Part shown: one piece after another, positions 50,582 to 62,400 of the stretch
Numbering within the stretch: the first letter of the stretch is position 1
Layout: every line of letters begins with the position of its first letter
Assembly (NCBI RefSeq): GCF_900112185.1
Contig: NZ_FOKP01000003.1
Coordinates: forward strand, 62,001 to 126,000
Length of the DNA stretch: 64,000 bases
Origin: Allobosea sp. CRIB-10
GTDB lineage: Bacteria; Pseudomonadota; Alphaproteobacteria; Rhizobiales; Beijerinckiaceae
Direction: 5' to 3'
Position numbers and translations under genes: made by a program
The notes under the pieces: generated by a model
What the model was told of the DNA's origin: nothing
The model's database searches: none
The model's input: the letters and a program-made list of their open reading frames with translations, nothing else

Positions 50582-50654
50582 GCACCTCCGCCGCAGGGCT
50601 TGAGTTCCGCCCCCGGCTCGCCGACATTGGCGTCGCTGCAACAAGGGCCTCGCC

Positions 50655-51542
50655 ATGCGTTGGGAAGATTATCGCCAGTCCGAGAATCTTGAGGACCGGC
50701 GCGGCGGTGGCGGCGAATTCGCCGGACTTCCGGGCGGTCGCGGCGGCATCGGCATCGGCACCATGGTCGTGCTCGGCCTGCTCGGCTGGGCGCTCGGCAT
50801 CGATCCGCGCCTGCTGATCGGCGGCGCCGAGCTGATCGGCGGCATCGGCGGCCGCAGCGCGCCGACGCAGGAACAGCGCAAATCGGCCGGCCCGCCGCAG
50901 GACGAGATGGGCCGCTTCGTCTCGGCCGTGCTGGCGCAGAACGAGGACATCTGGAGCAAGGTGCTGCCGCAGCAGGCCAACCGCAAATACGTACCGCCGA
51001 AGCTGGTGCTGTTCAGCGGCGTCGACCGCTCCGGCTGCGGCACGGCGCAGGCGGCAATGGGGCCGTTCTACTGCCCCAACGACCAGCGGGTCTATCTCGA
51101 CCTCTCCTTCTTCCAGGAGATGCAGCGCAAGCTCGGCGGCGGCGGCGACTTCGCCTATGCCTATGTCGTCGGCCACGAAGTCGGCCATCACATCCAGAAC
51201 CTGCTCGGCATCCTGCCCAAGGTGAACGAGCTGCGTCAGCGCGTCTCGGAGCGCGAATCGAACCAGCTCTCAGTGCGGACCGAATTGCAGGCCGACTGCT
51301 TCGCCGGCGTCTGGGCCTACAACATCCAGGCGATGGACCGGATCGAGCCCGGCGACATCGACGAAGCCTTGCGCTCCGCCTCGGCGATCGGCGACGACAA
51401 GCTGCAGCAGCAGGGCCGCGGCGTCGTCGTGCCTGATTCCTTCACGCACGGCTCGTCGGCGCAGCGCACGCGCTGGTTCAACACCGGCTTCAAGTCCGGC
51501 AACATGCAGAGCTGCGACACCTTCCGGACCAACCAGCTCTGA
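50655..51542 (+). CDS. Neutral zinc metallopeptidase (YpfJ family)
   Basis: A 295-residue protein with one N-terminal membrane helix (IGTMVVLGLLGWALGIDPRL) after a Gly-rich stretch, then an extracytoplasmic peptidase domain. The zinc motif is AYVVGHEVGHHIQNLLGI (H174-x3-H178), and the third ligand probably lies in the ELQADCFAGVWAY Glu/Asp region. Other signatures are YCPNDQRVYLDLSFFQEMQR and DEALRSASAIGDDKLQQQ. The family's physiological target is unknown. It stands alone between cydB and the glycosyltransferase gene. Confidence 0.93.
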   Translation: MRWEDYRQSENLEDRRGGGGEFAGLPGGRGGIGIGTMVVLGLLGWALGIDPRLLIGGAELIGGIGGRSAPTQEQRKSAGPPQDEMGRFVSAVLAQNEDIWSKVLPQQANRKYVPPKLVLFSGVDRSGCGTAQAAMGPFYCPNDQRVYLDLSFFQEMQRKLGGGGDFAYAYVVGHEVGHHIQNLLGILPKVNELRQRVSERESNQLSVRTELQADCFAGVWAYNIQAMDRIEPGDIDEALRSASAIGDDKLQQQGRGVVVPDSFTHGSSAQRTRWFNTGFKSGNMQSCDTFRTNQL

Positions 51543-51545
51543 GTC

Positions 51546-52031
51546 TCAGAGCGCGGCGCGCTCGCGGCGGACGGTGAGCCGGCGCGGCGCCCGCGCCAGC
51601 TTGCCGGAGAGGATCTGCTTCTTCGGGGCCAGCAGCCCTGCCCTGACGCCACGCGAACGCAGCGAGACCGCGCCCCACTCCCGCAGCGCTGCGACGCCGC
51701 GCAGCGGCATCAGCGCCGGCCGCGTCGCCGCGGTCAACAGATGCCGCTCGATGCTCGGCGTCCAGGCCGGCTCGGGCAGGTCGCCGGCCTCGAGCAGGAT
51801 CACCCAGTCGCCACGCGCCTCAGCGACGCCTCTGGACCAGGCCTCACCATTCTTCGCCCTGACATAGCTGGCGCCGGTCTCGTCGGCGAGGCGCGCGATC
51901 GCGGCATCGTCGCCGTCGTCGATCACCACGGCATGGCCGATCACGCCCTTCGCCACCGCCGGAATCAGGACGGACAAGGTCGCGGCGAGCGCCTCGGCGT
52001 CACGATTGGCCCGGATGACGGCGGTGATCAT
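51546..52031 (-). CDS. Short GT2-like glycosyltransferase
   Basis: A 161-residue protein that resembles the N-terminal nucleotide-binding half of a family 2 glycosyltransferase: MITAVIRANRDAEALAATLS, then HAVVIDDGDDAAI, ASYVRAKNGEAWSRGVAEAR and GDWVILLEAGDLPEP (in the position of the DxD motif, with Asp replaced: LEAGD). It is short for GT2 and lacks the acceptor-side domain, so it may be a minimal or inactive relative. It is divergent from the radical SAM gene, sharing a promoter region with a LexA box. Confidence 0.7.
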   Translation of the reverse strand: MITAVIRANRDAEALAATLSVLIPAVAKGVIGHAVVIDDGDDAAIARLADETGASYVRAKNGEAWSRGVAEARGDWVILLEAGDLPEPAWTPSIERHLLTAATRPALMPLRGVAALREWGAVSLRSRGVRAGLLAPKKQILSGKLARAPRRLTVRRERAAL

Positions 52032-52086
52032 GGGCGCTCAGCTTATGACGCAGTGCAACATGTCGCAATCCTGTCACTTGCCTTTT

Positions 52087-52101
52087 GTTCTCTATATGTT
52101 C
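52087..52101 (+). promoter_or_regulatory. LexA box (GTTC-N7-GTTC)
   Basis: GTTC (52087-52090), seven bases TCTATAT, and GTTC (52098-52101) form an exact match to the SOS box of Alphaproteobacteria. It lies 46 nt before the start of the SplB-like radical SAM gene and 56 nt before the divergent glycosyltransferase. Confidence 0.8.
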
Positions 52102-52147
52102 ACATTCATTGGTCTGGGAGCCACCGATTCCGCCGGGAGACCAAGCC

Positions 52148-53335
52148 ATGCTGCAGGCCAGGCCCTCAGCCAGGACGCAACCGCTCAAACGCCGCGATGC
52201 CGAGCCAGGCTCGCTCTCGGCGCCGGTGCGGCTCGCTCCAGTCGATCCCCTCGCCCATGTCGGCAGCCAGATCGACCCGGAGCGGCGGCGCGGGCGCGGC
52301 GCGACGATCAATCCCGGCGGCCGCTACGAGGCCGAGCAGCGCATCAGCGAGGATGACGGCTGGGGCTCGCTCGGCGAATTGCCGGCGTTCAAGACCGAAG
52401 TCTCGGTCGAGAAGCCGCGCACGATCATTACACGTAACGACTCCCCGGATATTTCCTTCGACCGCTCGATCAACCCCTATCGCGGCTGCGAGCATGGCTG
52501 CGTCTACTGCTTCGCGCGGCCAAGCCATGCCTATCTCGGCCTCTCGCCCGGTCTCGACTTCGAGAGCAAGCTGACAGCCAAACCCGATGCGGCGCTGCTG
52601 CTGGAGAAGGAACTGTCCTCACCGAGCTACCAGCCGCGCACCATCGCGATCGGCACCAATACCGACGCCTACCAGCCGATCGAGAAGAAGCTCAGGATCA
52701 TGCGCGGAATCCTGGAGGTGCTCGCGAAGTTCAATCACCCGGTCGGCATCGTCACCAAATCGGCGCTTGTACAGCGCGACATCGACATCCTCGCGCCGAT
52801 GGCGGCGAAGGGGCTGGTCAAGGTCGCACTCTCGGTGACGACGCTCGACCCCAAGCTCGCCCGCAATATGGAGCCGCGCGCCGCCGCCCCCGCCAAGCGC
52901 ATCGAGACGATCCGCAAGCTCTCGGAGGCCGGCATCCCGGTAACGGTGCTGGTCGCGCCGATCGTACCGGCGATCAACGAGCACGAGATCGAGCGCATAC
53001 TCGACGCGGCGAAAGCGGCGGGAGCGCGCGAGGCCGGCTATGTGCTGCTGCGCCTGCCGCTCGAGGTGAAGGACATCGTCCAGGACTGGCTGGTGACGCA
53101 TCATCCCGACAAGATGCGCCATGTCGTCTCGCTGATCCGCTCGACCCGCGGCGGCAAGGACTATGACGCCGCCTGGGGCCAGCGCCAGGTCGGCTCCGGC
53201 CCCTATGCCTGGATGATCGGCCGGCGCTTCGAGATGGCGGCGGAGCGGCTCGGCTTCAACAGCGCGCGGCTGCGCCTGCGCACCGACCTCTTCGTCAAGC
53301 CGGAGAAGGAGAAGGCGCAGCTCAGCCTGTTCTGA
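52148..53335 (+). CDS. PA0069-family radical SAM protein (SplB-like)
   Basis: A 395-residue radical SAM enzyme of the PA0069 type (COG1533, related to spore photoproduct lyase SplB). The iron-sulfur motif is RGCEHGCVYCFARPSHAYLG (C-x3-C-x2-C). NPYRGCEHG, AIGTNTDAYQPIEKKLRIMR and LVAPIVPAINEHEIERIL are well conserved. SplB repairs UV-damaged thymine pairs; the PA0069 subfamily's substrate is unproved. A perfect LexA box lies in front, which supports a DNA-damage role. The ATG at 52148 follows GGGAGACCAAGCC; an earlier in-frame start would run through the LexA box. Confidence 0.92.
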   Translation: MLQARPSARTQPLKRRDAEPGSLSAPVRLAPVDPLAHVGSQIDPERRRGRGATINPGGRYEAEQRISEDDGWGSLGELPAFKTEVSVEKPRTIITRNDSPDISFDRSINPYRGCEHGCVYCFARPSHAYLGLSPGLDFESKLTAKPDAALLLEKELSSPSYQPRTIAIGTNTDAYQPIEKKLRIMRGILEVLAKFNHPVGIVTKSALVQRDIDILAPMAAKGLVKVALSVTTLDPKLARNMEPRAAAPAKRIETIRKLSEAGIPVTVLVAPIVPAINEHEIERILDAAKAAGAREAGYVLLRLPLEVKDIVQDWLVTHHPDKMRHVVSLIRSTRGGKDYDAAWGQRQVGSGPYAWMIGRRFEMAAERLGFNSARLRLRTDLFVKPEKEKAQLSLF

Positions 53336-53474
53336 GAGGCATCCGCCTCATTCACAACCCTCATCCTGAGGAGGGCTATGAATGCGAAAAGCCCGACACC
53401 GGGGTGCACAGCGACTTGTGGATGCGACCAAGCGATCCGCAGACCTTCACGCCGTCATCTGGCATATCCGGGCC

Positions 53475-54095
53475 ATGACCGCCGATTTCAGCCGCGAGCA
53501 GGCCGCGATGATTGCCGGGCGCGCCCGCGTCGCCGGCGTGGATGAGGTCGGACGCGGCCCGCTCGCCGGCCCGGTCGTCGCGGCCGCGGTCATCCTCGAT
53601 CCCGCCGCGATCCCGGACGGGCTCGCCGATTCGAAGGAACTCACCGCCCAGCGCCGCGAGGAGCTCTGCGTGCTGATCCTCGCCAGCGCACTGGCGGTCG
53701 GAGTCGGCAGCGCCTCCGCCACCGAGATCGATACGATCAACATCCGGCAGGCGACGCTGCTTTCGATGCGGCGAGCGGTCGGAGCGCTGCCGCTTTCGCC
53801 CGATCTCGTCCTGGTCGATGGCAACGACCCACCGGCGCTGGCCTGCGGCTGTGAGGCGATCATCGGCGGCGACGGGCTGATCGCCTCGATCGCCGCGGCC
53901 TCGATCGTCGCCAAGGTGATGCGCGACCGGATGATGGCGCGGCTCGGGCTGCTCTATCCGGCCTATGGTTTCGCCGGCCATGCCGGCTACGGGACGGCAA
54001 AGCACCGCGCTGCGCTGAAGACGCATGGCCCCTGCCCTGCGCATCGCTATTCCTTCGCTCCGATCAAAGGTGTCTGGTCGCGCTCGCCTGTCTGA
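53475..54095 (+). CDS. rnhB: Ribonuclease HII
   Basis: A 206-residue RNase HII that removes ribonucleotides from DNA. The catalytic Asp-Glu is in [20 protein letters not shown] (D23-E24), followed by [33 protein letters not shown] and [15 protein letters not shown]; the remaining acidic ligand is at D.MA region and the C-terminal [18 protein letters not shown]. Length and motifs are normal. I prefer the ATG at 53475. It follows the radical SAM gene by 139 nt on the same strand. Confidence 0.95.
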   Translation: MTADFSREQAAMIAGRARVAGVDEVGRGPLAGPVVAAAVILDPAAIPDGLADSKELTAQRREELCVLILASALAVGVGSASATEIDTINIRQATLLSMRRAVGALPLSPDLVLVDGNDPPALACGCEAIIGGDGLIASIAAASIVAKVMRDRMMARLGLLYPAYGFAGHAGYGTAKHRAALKTHGPCPAHRYSFAPIKGVWSRSPV

Positions 54096-54111
54096 GACCG
54101 CCGGAGCCGCC

Positions 54112-54903
54112 ATGCCTACCTTGACCATGCATCAGGTCGACGCGTTCACCGAGACGGTGTTCGCCGGCAACCCGGCGGCCGTCCTCATCCTCGACGATTG
54201 GCTGCCCGAGCCGACAATGCAGGCCATCGCCAACGAGAACAATCTCGCCGAGACCGCCTTCGCCCGGCCGAATGGCAGTGCTTGGGACCTGCGCTGGTTC
54301 ACGCCGCTGCACGAGGTCAATTTCTGCGGCCATGCCACGCTCGCGACCGCGCATGTACTCGCCGGCACCCATGGCATCTCCGGCGACATGGAATTCCTGA
54401 CCCGCGTCGGCCCCATCCGAGTCTCGCGGCAGGACAATGCCTATCGGCTCGACCTGCCGGCCTTCGCCCCGGAGCCGGCCGAGGCGCTGCCTCCGGTCAT
54501 CGCCGCGCTTTTCCCGGTTCCGCCACGGGCGCTCTTCCGCAATTTCGAGAACGTCTTCGCCGTGCTGGCGGATGAGCAGGCGGTGCGCGCCTTCGTGCCC
54601 GATGCCGCTGCGATCGCGACCTTGGCCCCACTTTGCTTCGGTATCACCGCTCGCGGCGAGAGCCATGATTTCGTCTCGCGCTATTTCGCGCCGAGCGCGG
54701 GTATCCCGGAGGATCCCGTCACCGGCTCGATCCACGCCACCCTTGTCCCCTACTGGGCCCGCGAACTCGGCAAGGCCCGGCTCGAAGCCTTCCAGGCTTC
54801 GGCGCGCGGCGGGCATCTGAGCTGCGAGATGGCCGGCGACCGTGTGCTGATCACCGGAAAGGCCGTGACCTTCATGAAGGCCGAAATCCACCTGCCCGAT
54901 TGA
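54112..54903 (+). CDS. PhzF-family isomerase/epimerase-like protein
   Basis: A 263-residue protein of the PhzF family (diaminopimelate epimerase-like fold). MHQVDAFTETVFAGNPAAVL, NNLAETAFARPNGSAWDLRW and FTPLHEVNFCGHATLATAHV are diagnostic; the acid/base Glu lies in NENNLAETAF. SAGIPEDPVTGSIHATLVPY closes the second lobe. The phenazine enzyme PhzF is one characterised member, and most relatives have unknown substrates. Only 16 nt separate it from rnhB, so they may be co-transcribed. The ATG at 54112 has GGAGCCGCC before it. Confidence 0.88.
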   Translation: MPTLTMHQVDAFTETVFAGNPAAVLILDDWLPEPTMQAIANENNLAETAFARPNGSAWDLRWFTPLHEVNFCGHATLATAHVLAGTHGISGDMEFLTRVGPIRVSRQDNAYRLDLPAFAPEPAEALPPVIAALFPVPPRALFRNFENVFAVLADEQAVRAFVPDAAAIATLAPLCFGITARGESHDFVSRYFAPSAGIPEDPVTGSIHATLVPYWARELGKARLEAFQASARGGHLSCEMAGDRVLITGKAVTFMKAEIHLPD

Positions 54904-55012
54904 CGCTCAGCAGATCGGCGGAGCGGGCTCTAACCTGCCCCAACGTCAGCTCCAACCCGCTTACCCTTCGTTAATGTCCGTTACGAATTTCCAAACATAT
55001 TCAATAGGCTAG

Positions 55013-57396
<2,384 letters not shown>

Positions 57397-57443
57397 GAGA
57401 TCCGGTTTAGCGCGTGCGGCCGGCGCGGCAAGAGGGCGCGAGC

Positions 57444-58160
57444 CTAGGCGGGTATCGTGCTGCCGTCCCAGGCAAGGACCCGGCCGGATTGCTGCGGCGT
57501 CGCGGACGCCATGACGCCGAGGAGATGGTCAACGCTTTCATCAGGCGTGAAGACGCCGGCGCCTGCTTCCCCGCCGCGAAAGGGCCGCGACAGCTCGGTG
57601 CGAACGGTGCCTGGATGCAATCCCAGTATTATGGCCTCCGGCTTCGTACGCGCGACCTCGATCGCCAGCGTTCGCAGGAGCTGGTTCAGCGCTGCCTTCG
57701 ACGCACGGTAGCCGTACCAGCCGCCGAGTCGGTTATCCTCGATCGACCCGACGCGCGCCGAGAGCGCCGCGAAGATCGACCGGCCGCGTCGGGGCATGAG
57801 CGGCACGAAATGCTTCGCGACGAGCGCGGGACCGGTCGTGTTCACCGCAAAAAGCCGCGCTAGCGCTACCGGATCGAGTGCCTTGAAGCTCTTCTCCGGG
57901 GCGATATCCCGCTCGTGCAGGATGCCGCTGGCGACGAAGACGAGATCGACCGGCCCATCCGCCGCGATGGCGGCTGCGGCCCGCGCTATCGAAGCCTCGT
58001 CTATGATGTCGACCTGATGAGCCCCGACACCGGCGACGGGCGTGCGACCCGTCCGTGACAACGCATGCACGGTATCGTGCCTGCCCTCGGCGACCAGCGC
58101 GCGCACGAGCGCATCGCCGATCCCACCCGATGCACCGATGACTACAGCGCTTCCTGTCAT
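57444..58160 (-). CDS. Short-chain dehydrogenase/reductase (C-factor-like SDR)
   Basis: A 238-residue SDR. The cofactor loop is AVVIGASGGIGDALVRALV (TGxxxGxG type), the active-site pair is in the YGYRASKAALNQLLRTLAIE motif (Y-x3-K) with the Ser in IFAALSARVGSIEDNRLGGW, and the C-terminus has HPGTVRTELSRPF. Its nearest relatives by pattern are CsgA/C-factor-like SDRs of unknown substrate. The ATG at 58160 is used; a longer frame overlaps DUF721 in antisense. It is divergent from the DUF721 gene. Confidence 0.9.
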   Translation of the reverse strand: MTGSAVVIGASGGIGDALVRALVAEGRHDTVHALSRTGRTPVAGVGAHQVDIIDEASIARAAAAIAADGPVDLVFVASGILHERDIAPEKSFKALDPVALARLFAVNTTGPALVAKHFVPLMPRRGRSIFAALSARVGSIEDNRLGGWYGYRASKAALNQLLRTLAIEVARTKPEAIILGLHPGTVRTELSRPFRGGEAGAGVFTPDESVDHLLGVMASATPQQSGRVLAWDGSTIPA

Positions 58161-58244
58161 TGCTCGGATCTGGGGAGTGTCGAGGGCGAGGACAATGCCC
58201 ACGGCCTCTTGCCATTCTTGCGATCGCGCGCGCACTGTCACGCC

Positions 58245-58742
58245 ATGCCCGCAAAACCCCTCGCCGAACTGATCGACGACTGCCTCGCGCCCGCGCTCGC
58301 CGCGCAGGGCTTCGCGGGGCGCTCGGTGGTCGCCTTCTGGCCGGAGATCGTCGGCGAGCGGCTGGCGCAGCGCACGCGGCCGCTCAAGATCGACTGGCCG
58401 CGGCGGCGCGGCGCCCCGGGGGAGGTCTCGGACCCTGCAACGCTGGTGGTACGGGTCGAGGGCGCTTTCGCACTGGAAATGCAGCAGCTCGGCCCGCTGG
58501 TGCTGGAGCGGGTCAACAGCCATCTCGGCTGGCGCGCCGTCGGCAAATTGGTGCTGAAGCAGGGGCCGGTCGCGCCGCCTGCCGTGCCGAAACCAGCGCC
58601 ACCGCCGGACCCGGCCATATTGGCACGGATCGAGGCACAGGTCGCAGGTGTCGAGAGTCCCGAATTGCGCGAGGCGCTGGCGCGGCTCGGGCGCGGCATC
58701 GCGCAGCGGCGCCAGGTCGCGGGCGACGACACGGCTTCGTGA
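58245..58742 (+). CDS. DciA-like DUF721 protein
   Basis: A 165-residue DUF721 protein. AELIDDCLAPALAAQGFAGR and SVVAFWPEIVGERLAQRTRP, with VVRVEGAFALEMQQLGPLVL, are the DUF721 core. DciA, a member, loads the replicative helicase DnaB in bacteria without DnaC. This position before a DsbA-like gene and smc is widespread in Rhizobiales. The helicase-loader role is inferred from the family. The ATG at 58245 is set by family length. Confidence 0.85.
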   Translation: MPAKPLAELIDDCLAPALAAQGFAGRSVVAFWPEIVGERLAQRTRPLKIDWPRRRGAPGEVSDPATLVVRVEGAFALEMQQLGPLVLERVNSHLGWRAVGKLVLKQGPVAPPAVPKPAPPPDPAILARIEAQVAGVESPELREALARLGRGIAQRRQVAGDDTAS

Positions 58743-58824
58743 GCGGGAAGCAGCGAACCGATCTTGCCACAATCCTGATGGCGACTATGGTCCGCGCAAC
58801 TACTTCGCCATCAGGGATCGTCTC

Positions 58825-59445
58825 ATGACCAGCCGCCGCCAGGTGTTGATCGGCTCCGCCGCCTTGGCCCTCTCGCCGCTTCTCGCCAGCCAGGGCGCCT
58901 CGGCCCAGACCCTTCCCGGCGTCGCCAACCCGCTCGGCGATGTCTGGCTCGGCAATGCCGACGCCAAGGTCTCGATCATCGAATACGCCTCGCTGACCTG
59001 CAGCCACTGCGCCACCTTCCACAAGGACACCTGGCCGGCGCTGAAGGCGAAGTACATCGACACCGGCAAGGTGCGCTTCGTGCTGCGCGAGTTCCCGCTC
59101 GATCCGCTCGCCACGGCCGGCTTCATGCTGGCGCGCTGCAACGGCAACGACAAATACTACCCGCTGACCGACCTGCTGTTCGCGCAGCAGCGCAACTGGG
59201 CCTTCACCGAGAAGCCGGTCGATGCGCTCTCGAACATGGTCAAGCAGGCCGGTTTCACACAGGAATCTTTCGAGGCCTGCCTGAAACGTCAGGACATTTA
59301 CGACGCTGTCACGCAGGTTAAGGAAGGTGGGGCCAAGGCTGGCGTGGACTCCACCCCGACCTTCTTCATCAACGGGCAGAAGCGCTCCGGTGCACTCAGC
59401 CTCGCCGAATTCGACAAGATCCTCGAGCCGCTGCTCGGCAGCTGA
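58825..59445 (+). CDS. DsbA-family thiol oxidoreductase with exported N-terminus
   Basis: A 206-residue thioredoxin-fold protein. The signal (SRRQVLIGSAALALSPLLAS) contains an Arg pair, so Tat or Sec export is possible. The active site is EYASLTCSHCATFHKDTWPA (C-S-H-C), and the cis-Pro loop is VDSTPTFFINGQK. LREFPLDPLATAGFMLARC is typical of the single-domain DsbA/thiol-oxidoreductase group (COG1651). It would oxidise or isomerise disulfides in the periplasm. It lies 27 nt before smc; such a link is common in this order and seems to be positional and not functional. Confidence 0.9.
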   Translation: MTSRRQVLIGSAALALSPLLASQGASAQTLPGVANPLGDVWLGNADAKVSIIEYASLTCSHCATFHKDTWPALKAKYIDTGKVRFVLREFPLDPLATAGFMLARCNGNDKYYPLTDLLFAQQRNWAFTEKPVDALSNMVKQAGFTQESFEACLKRQDIYDAVTQVKEGGAKAGVDSTPTFFINGQKRSGALSLAEFDKILEPLLGS

Positions 59446-59472
59446 GCGGCGCGACAGCCTGATGGCGCGTCG

Positions 59473-62400
59473 ATGCATCTGACGCGCCTCAAGCTCGCCG
59501 GCTTCAAGACCTTCGTCGAGCCGACCGAGTTCCAGATCGAGCCGGGGCTGACCGGCGTCGTCGGTCCCAATGGCTGCGGCAAGTCCAATCTCGTCGAAGC
59601 CCTGCGCTGGGTGATGGGCGAAAGCTCGTTCAAGAACATGCGCGGCTCGGGCATGGACGACGTCATCTTCGGTGGCTCGTCCGAGCGCCCGGCCCGCAAC
59701 ATGGCCGAGGTCGCCCTCACCCTCGACAACAGCGACCGCAAGGCGCCCGCCGCCTTCAACGAGGCGGAGGTGCTGGAGGTCACGCGCCGGATCGAGCGCG
59801 AGGAAGGCTCGACCTACCGGATCAACGGGAAGGAGGTGCGCGCTCGCGACGTGCAGCTCCTCTTCGCAGACGCCGCCACCGGCGCGCGCTCGCCGGCGCT
59901 GGTGCGCCAGGGCCAGATCAGCGAGATCATCTCGGCCAAGCCGCAATCGCGCCGGCGCATCCTGGAGGACGCCGCGGGCATCGCCGGCCTGCACAGCCGC
60001 CGGCACGAGGCGGAGCTGCGCCTCAAGGGCGCCGAGGACAATCTCAACCGGCTGGAAGACGTGCTCGCCGAGATCGACGGGCAGGTCGAGGCCCTGCAGC
60101 GCCAGGCGCGCCAGGCGACGCGCTATCGCAACCTCGCCTCGGACATCCGCAAGGCCGAGGCGGTGCTGGCGCTGATCGCCCATCACGAGGCGCGCACGCA
60201 GGAAGCAGTGGCCGAGCGCGCCCTCGAAGCGGCGGTTCGCGAGGTCGCCGACAGGACCGGCGTGCAGGCCGAGGCGGCACGGCTGCAGGCGATCGCGGCA
60301 CATGCTTTGCCGGAGCTGCGCGAGAGCGAAGCGGCCGCAGCCGCTGCCCTCGTCAGGCTGAAGCGCGGCCTCGACGAGATCGAGGCCGAGAACCGGCGCA
60401 CCAGGCAGCGCACCGAGGAACTGGCCAAGCGGCTCGCCGAATTGCAGGGCGACCTCGCCCGGCAGGACAGCCTCGGCAAGGATGCGAGCGAGAACCTGTC
60501 GCGATTGACAGCCGAGGATGAGAGCCTGCGGCTGGAGGCCGAGGCCGCAGCAGGCGGCAGCCAGGCCGCGGCAACCGAGCTCGCAGAGGCTGAGAAGGCG
60601 CTTGCGGCGGCGGAAGCCGAGCATGCCGCGGTGCAGGCAAGGCTATCCGAGCTGGCCGCCCGGCGCGGCGCACTCGAACGGGCGCTGCGCGAGGCCAGGG
60701 AGCGCGAGGCTCGCCACGCGGCGGAGCGCGAGCGGCTGCAGCGCGACCAGGCAACGCTTGATGCCGACGGCACCGCCGCCTCGCTCGACGGACTGCGCAG
60801 CACGGTCGCGACGGCGGAAGCGGCGATGCAGAGCGCGGATGCCGCCACCGGCACAGCGCGCAGCTCCCTAGCCGCAGCCCGCGACGCGGAATCGCAACTG
60901 CGCGGGCCGGTCGCGGAAGCCGACCGCAAGGCGCAGCGCCTCGAAACCGAAGTCCGCACCTTGCAGAAGCTGCTCGCTCCGGCATCGGGTGGGCGCTGGC
61001 CGGCGATCCTCGACTCGATCGCTGCCGCCAAGGGCTACGAGACCGCGCTGGGCGCGGCGCTCGGCGACGATCTCGACGCCTCCGCCGATCCGGCCGCACC
61101 GGCGCATTGGTCCGAGAGCGGCAGCGGCGAGAGCGACCCTGCCCTTCCGGACGGTGTCGAGCCGCTTGCCAGACATGTACGCGGGCCGGCGGCGCTCGGG
61201 CGGCGCCTGCGCCAGATCGGCGTCGTCGCGCGAGGGGATGGCCCGGCTTTGCGGCCAAAGCTGCTGCCGGGCCAGCGGCTGGTCTCCCGCGAGGGCGATA
61301 TCTGGCGCTGGGACGGCTTTACCAGTGCGGCCGAGGCGCCCTCGCCCGCTGCCCGCCGGCTCGCCGAGAAGAACAGGCTGGGCGATCTCGAACGCGAGGC
61401 GCAAGCCGCGCGCGAAGCATCCGAGGCGGCACGTGACAGGCTCGACCAGGCGAGCGAGCGCACAAAAACCGCCGCGCAGGCTGAGACGAAGGCGCTGGAG
61501 ACGGCCCGCGAGGCTAGGCGCAATCTCGACCAAGCGCGCGAGCGATTGGCCCAGGCCGAGCGCAAGGCCGGCGAGACCGCGGCCCGCCGCTCGGCCCTGA
61601 CCGAGGCGATCGGCCGGCTCGGCCAGAACATCGCCGATGCGCAGGCGCAGGCCGAGACCGCGAATCGGGATGTCGCCGGTCTCGCGCCGGCGCCCGAGCT
61701 GGAGAGTGCCCTGCTCGCCGCCCGGGCCGAACTGGGCGAGCAGCGTGCGGCGGCCTCCGAAGCGCGGGCGCGAGTGCAGACGCAAGGGCGTGAGGCCGAA
61801 CTGCGCGGCCGCAGGCGCGAGGCGATCGCCCAGGAGCTGCGCGCCTGGCGCGAGCGGTCGGCGGCAAGCGAGCAGAGCGCTGCCGATACGCGCAAGCGAA
61901 TTGAGACGACAGCGGCCGAGCACAAGGCGCTGCTGGAGGCGCCCGACACTTTCCTGGTCGAGCGTCGCCGGCTCCTGGCCGAGATCGAGGCCGCCGAGGG
62001 CGCCCGCCGCACCGCCGCCGACAAGCTCGCTGCCGGCGAAGTCGCCCAGGCGGAGGCCGATCGGCAGGCCCGCGCGGCGCTGGAAGCGCTGTCGGCGACC
62101 CGCGAGGCCCGTGCGAGCGCGGAAGCCAGGCTGGAGGCGGCACGCCAGCGCCTCGCCGATGTCGTGCGACAGATCGTCGACGGGCTGGAAACCGAGGTCG
62201 CCGGCCTGCATCAGCTCGCCGGGCTGAAGGTTGGGGATACGCCGCCGGATGCCGAGGATGTCGAGCGTCGGCTCGGCGGGCTCAAGGCCGAGCGCGAGCG
62301 GCTCGGTGCGGTCAACCTGCGCGCCGATGACGAACTGACAGAGGTGCAGGGCAAGCGCAGCGGCCTCGCGACCGAGCGCGACGACCTGACCGAGGCGATT

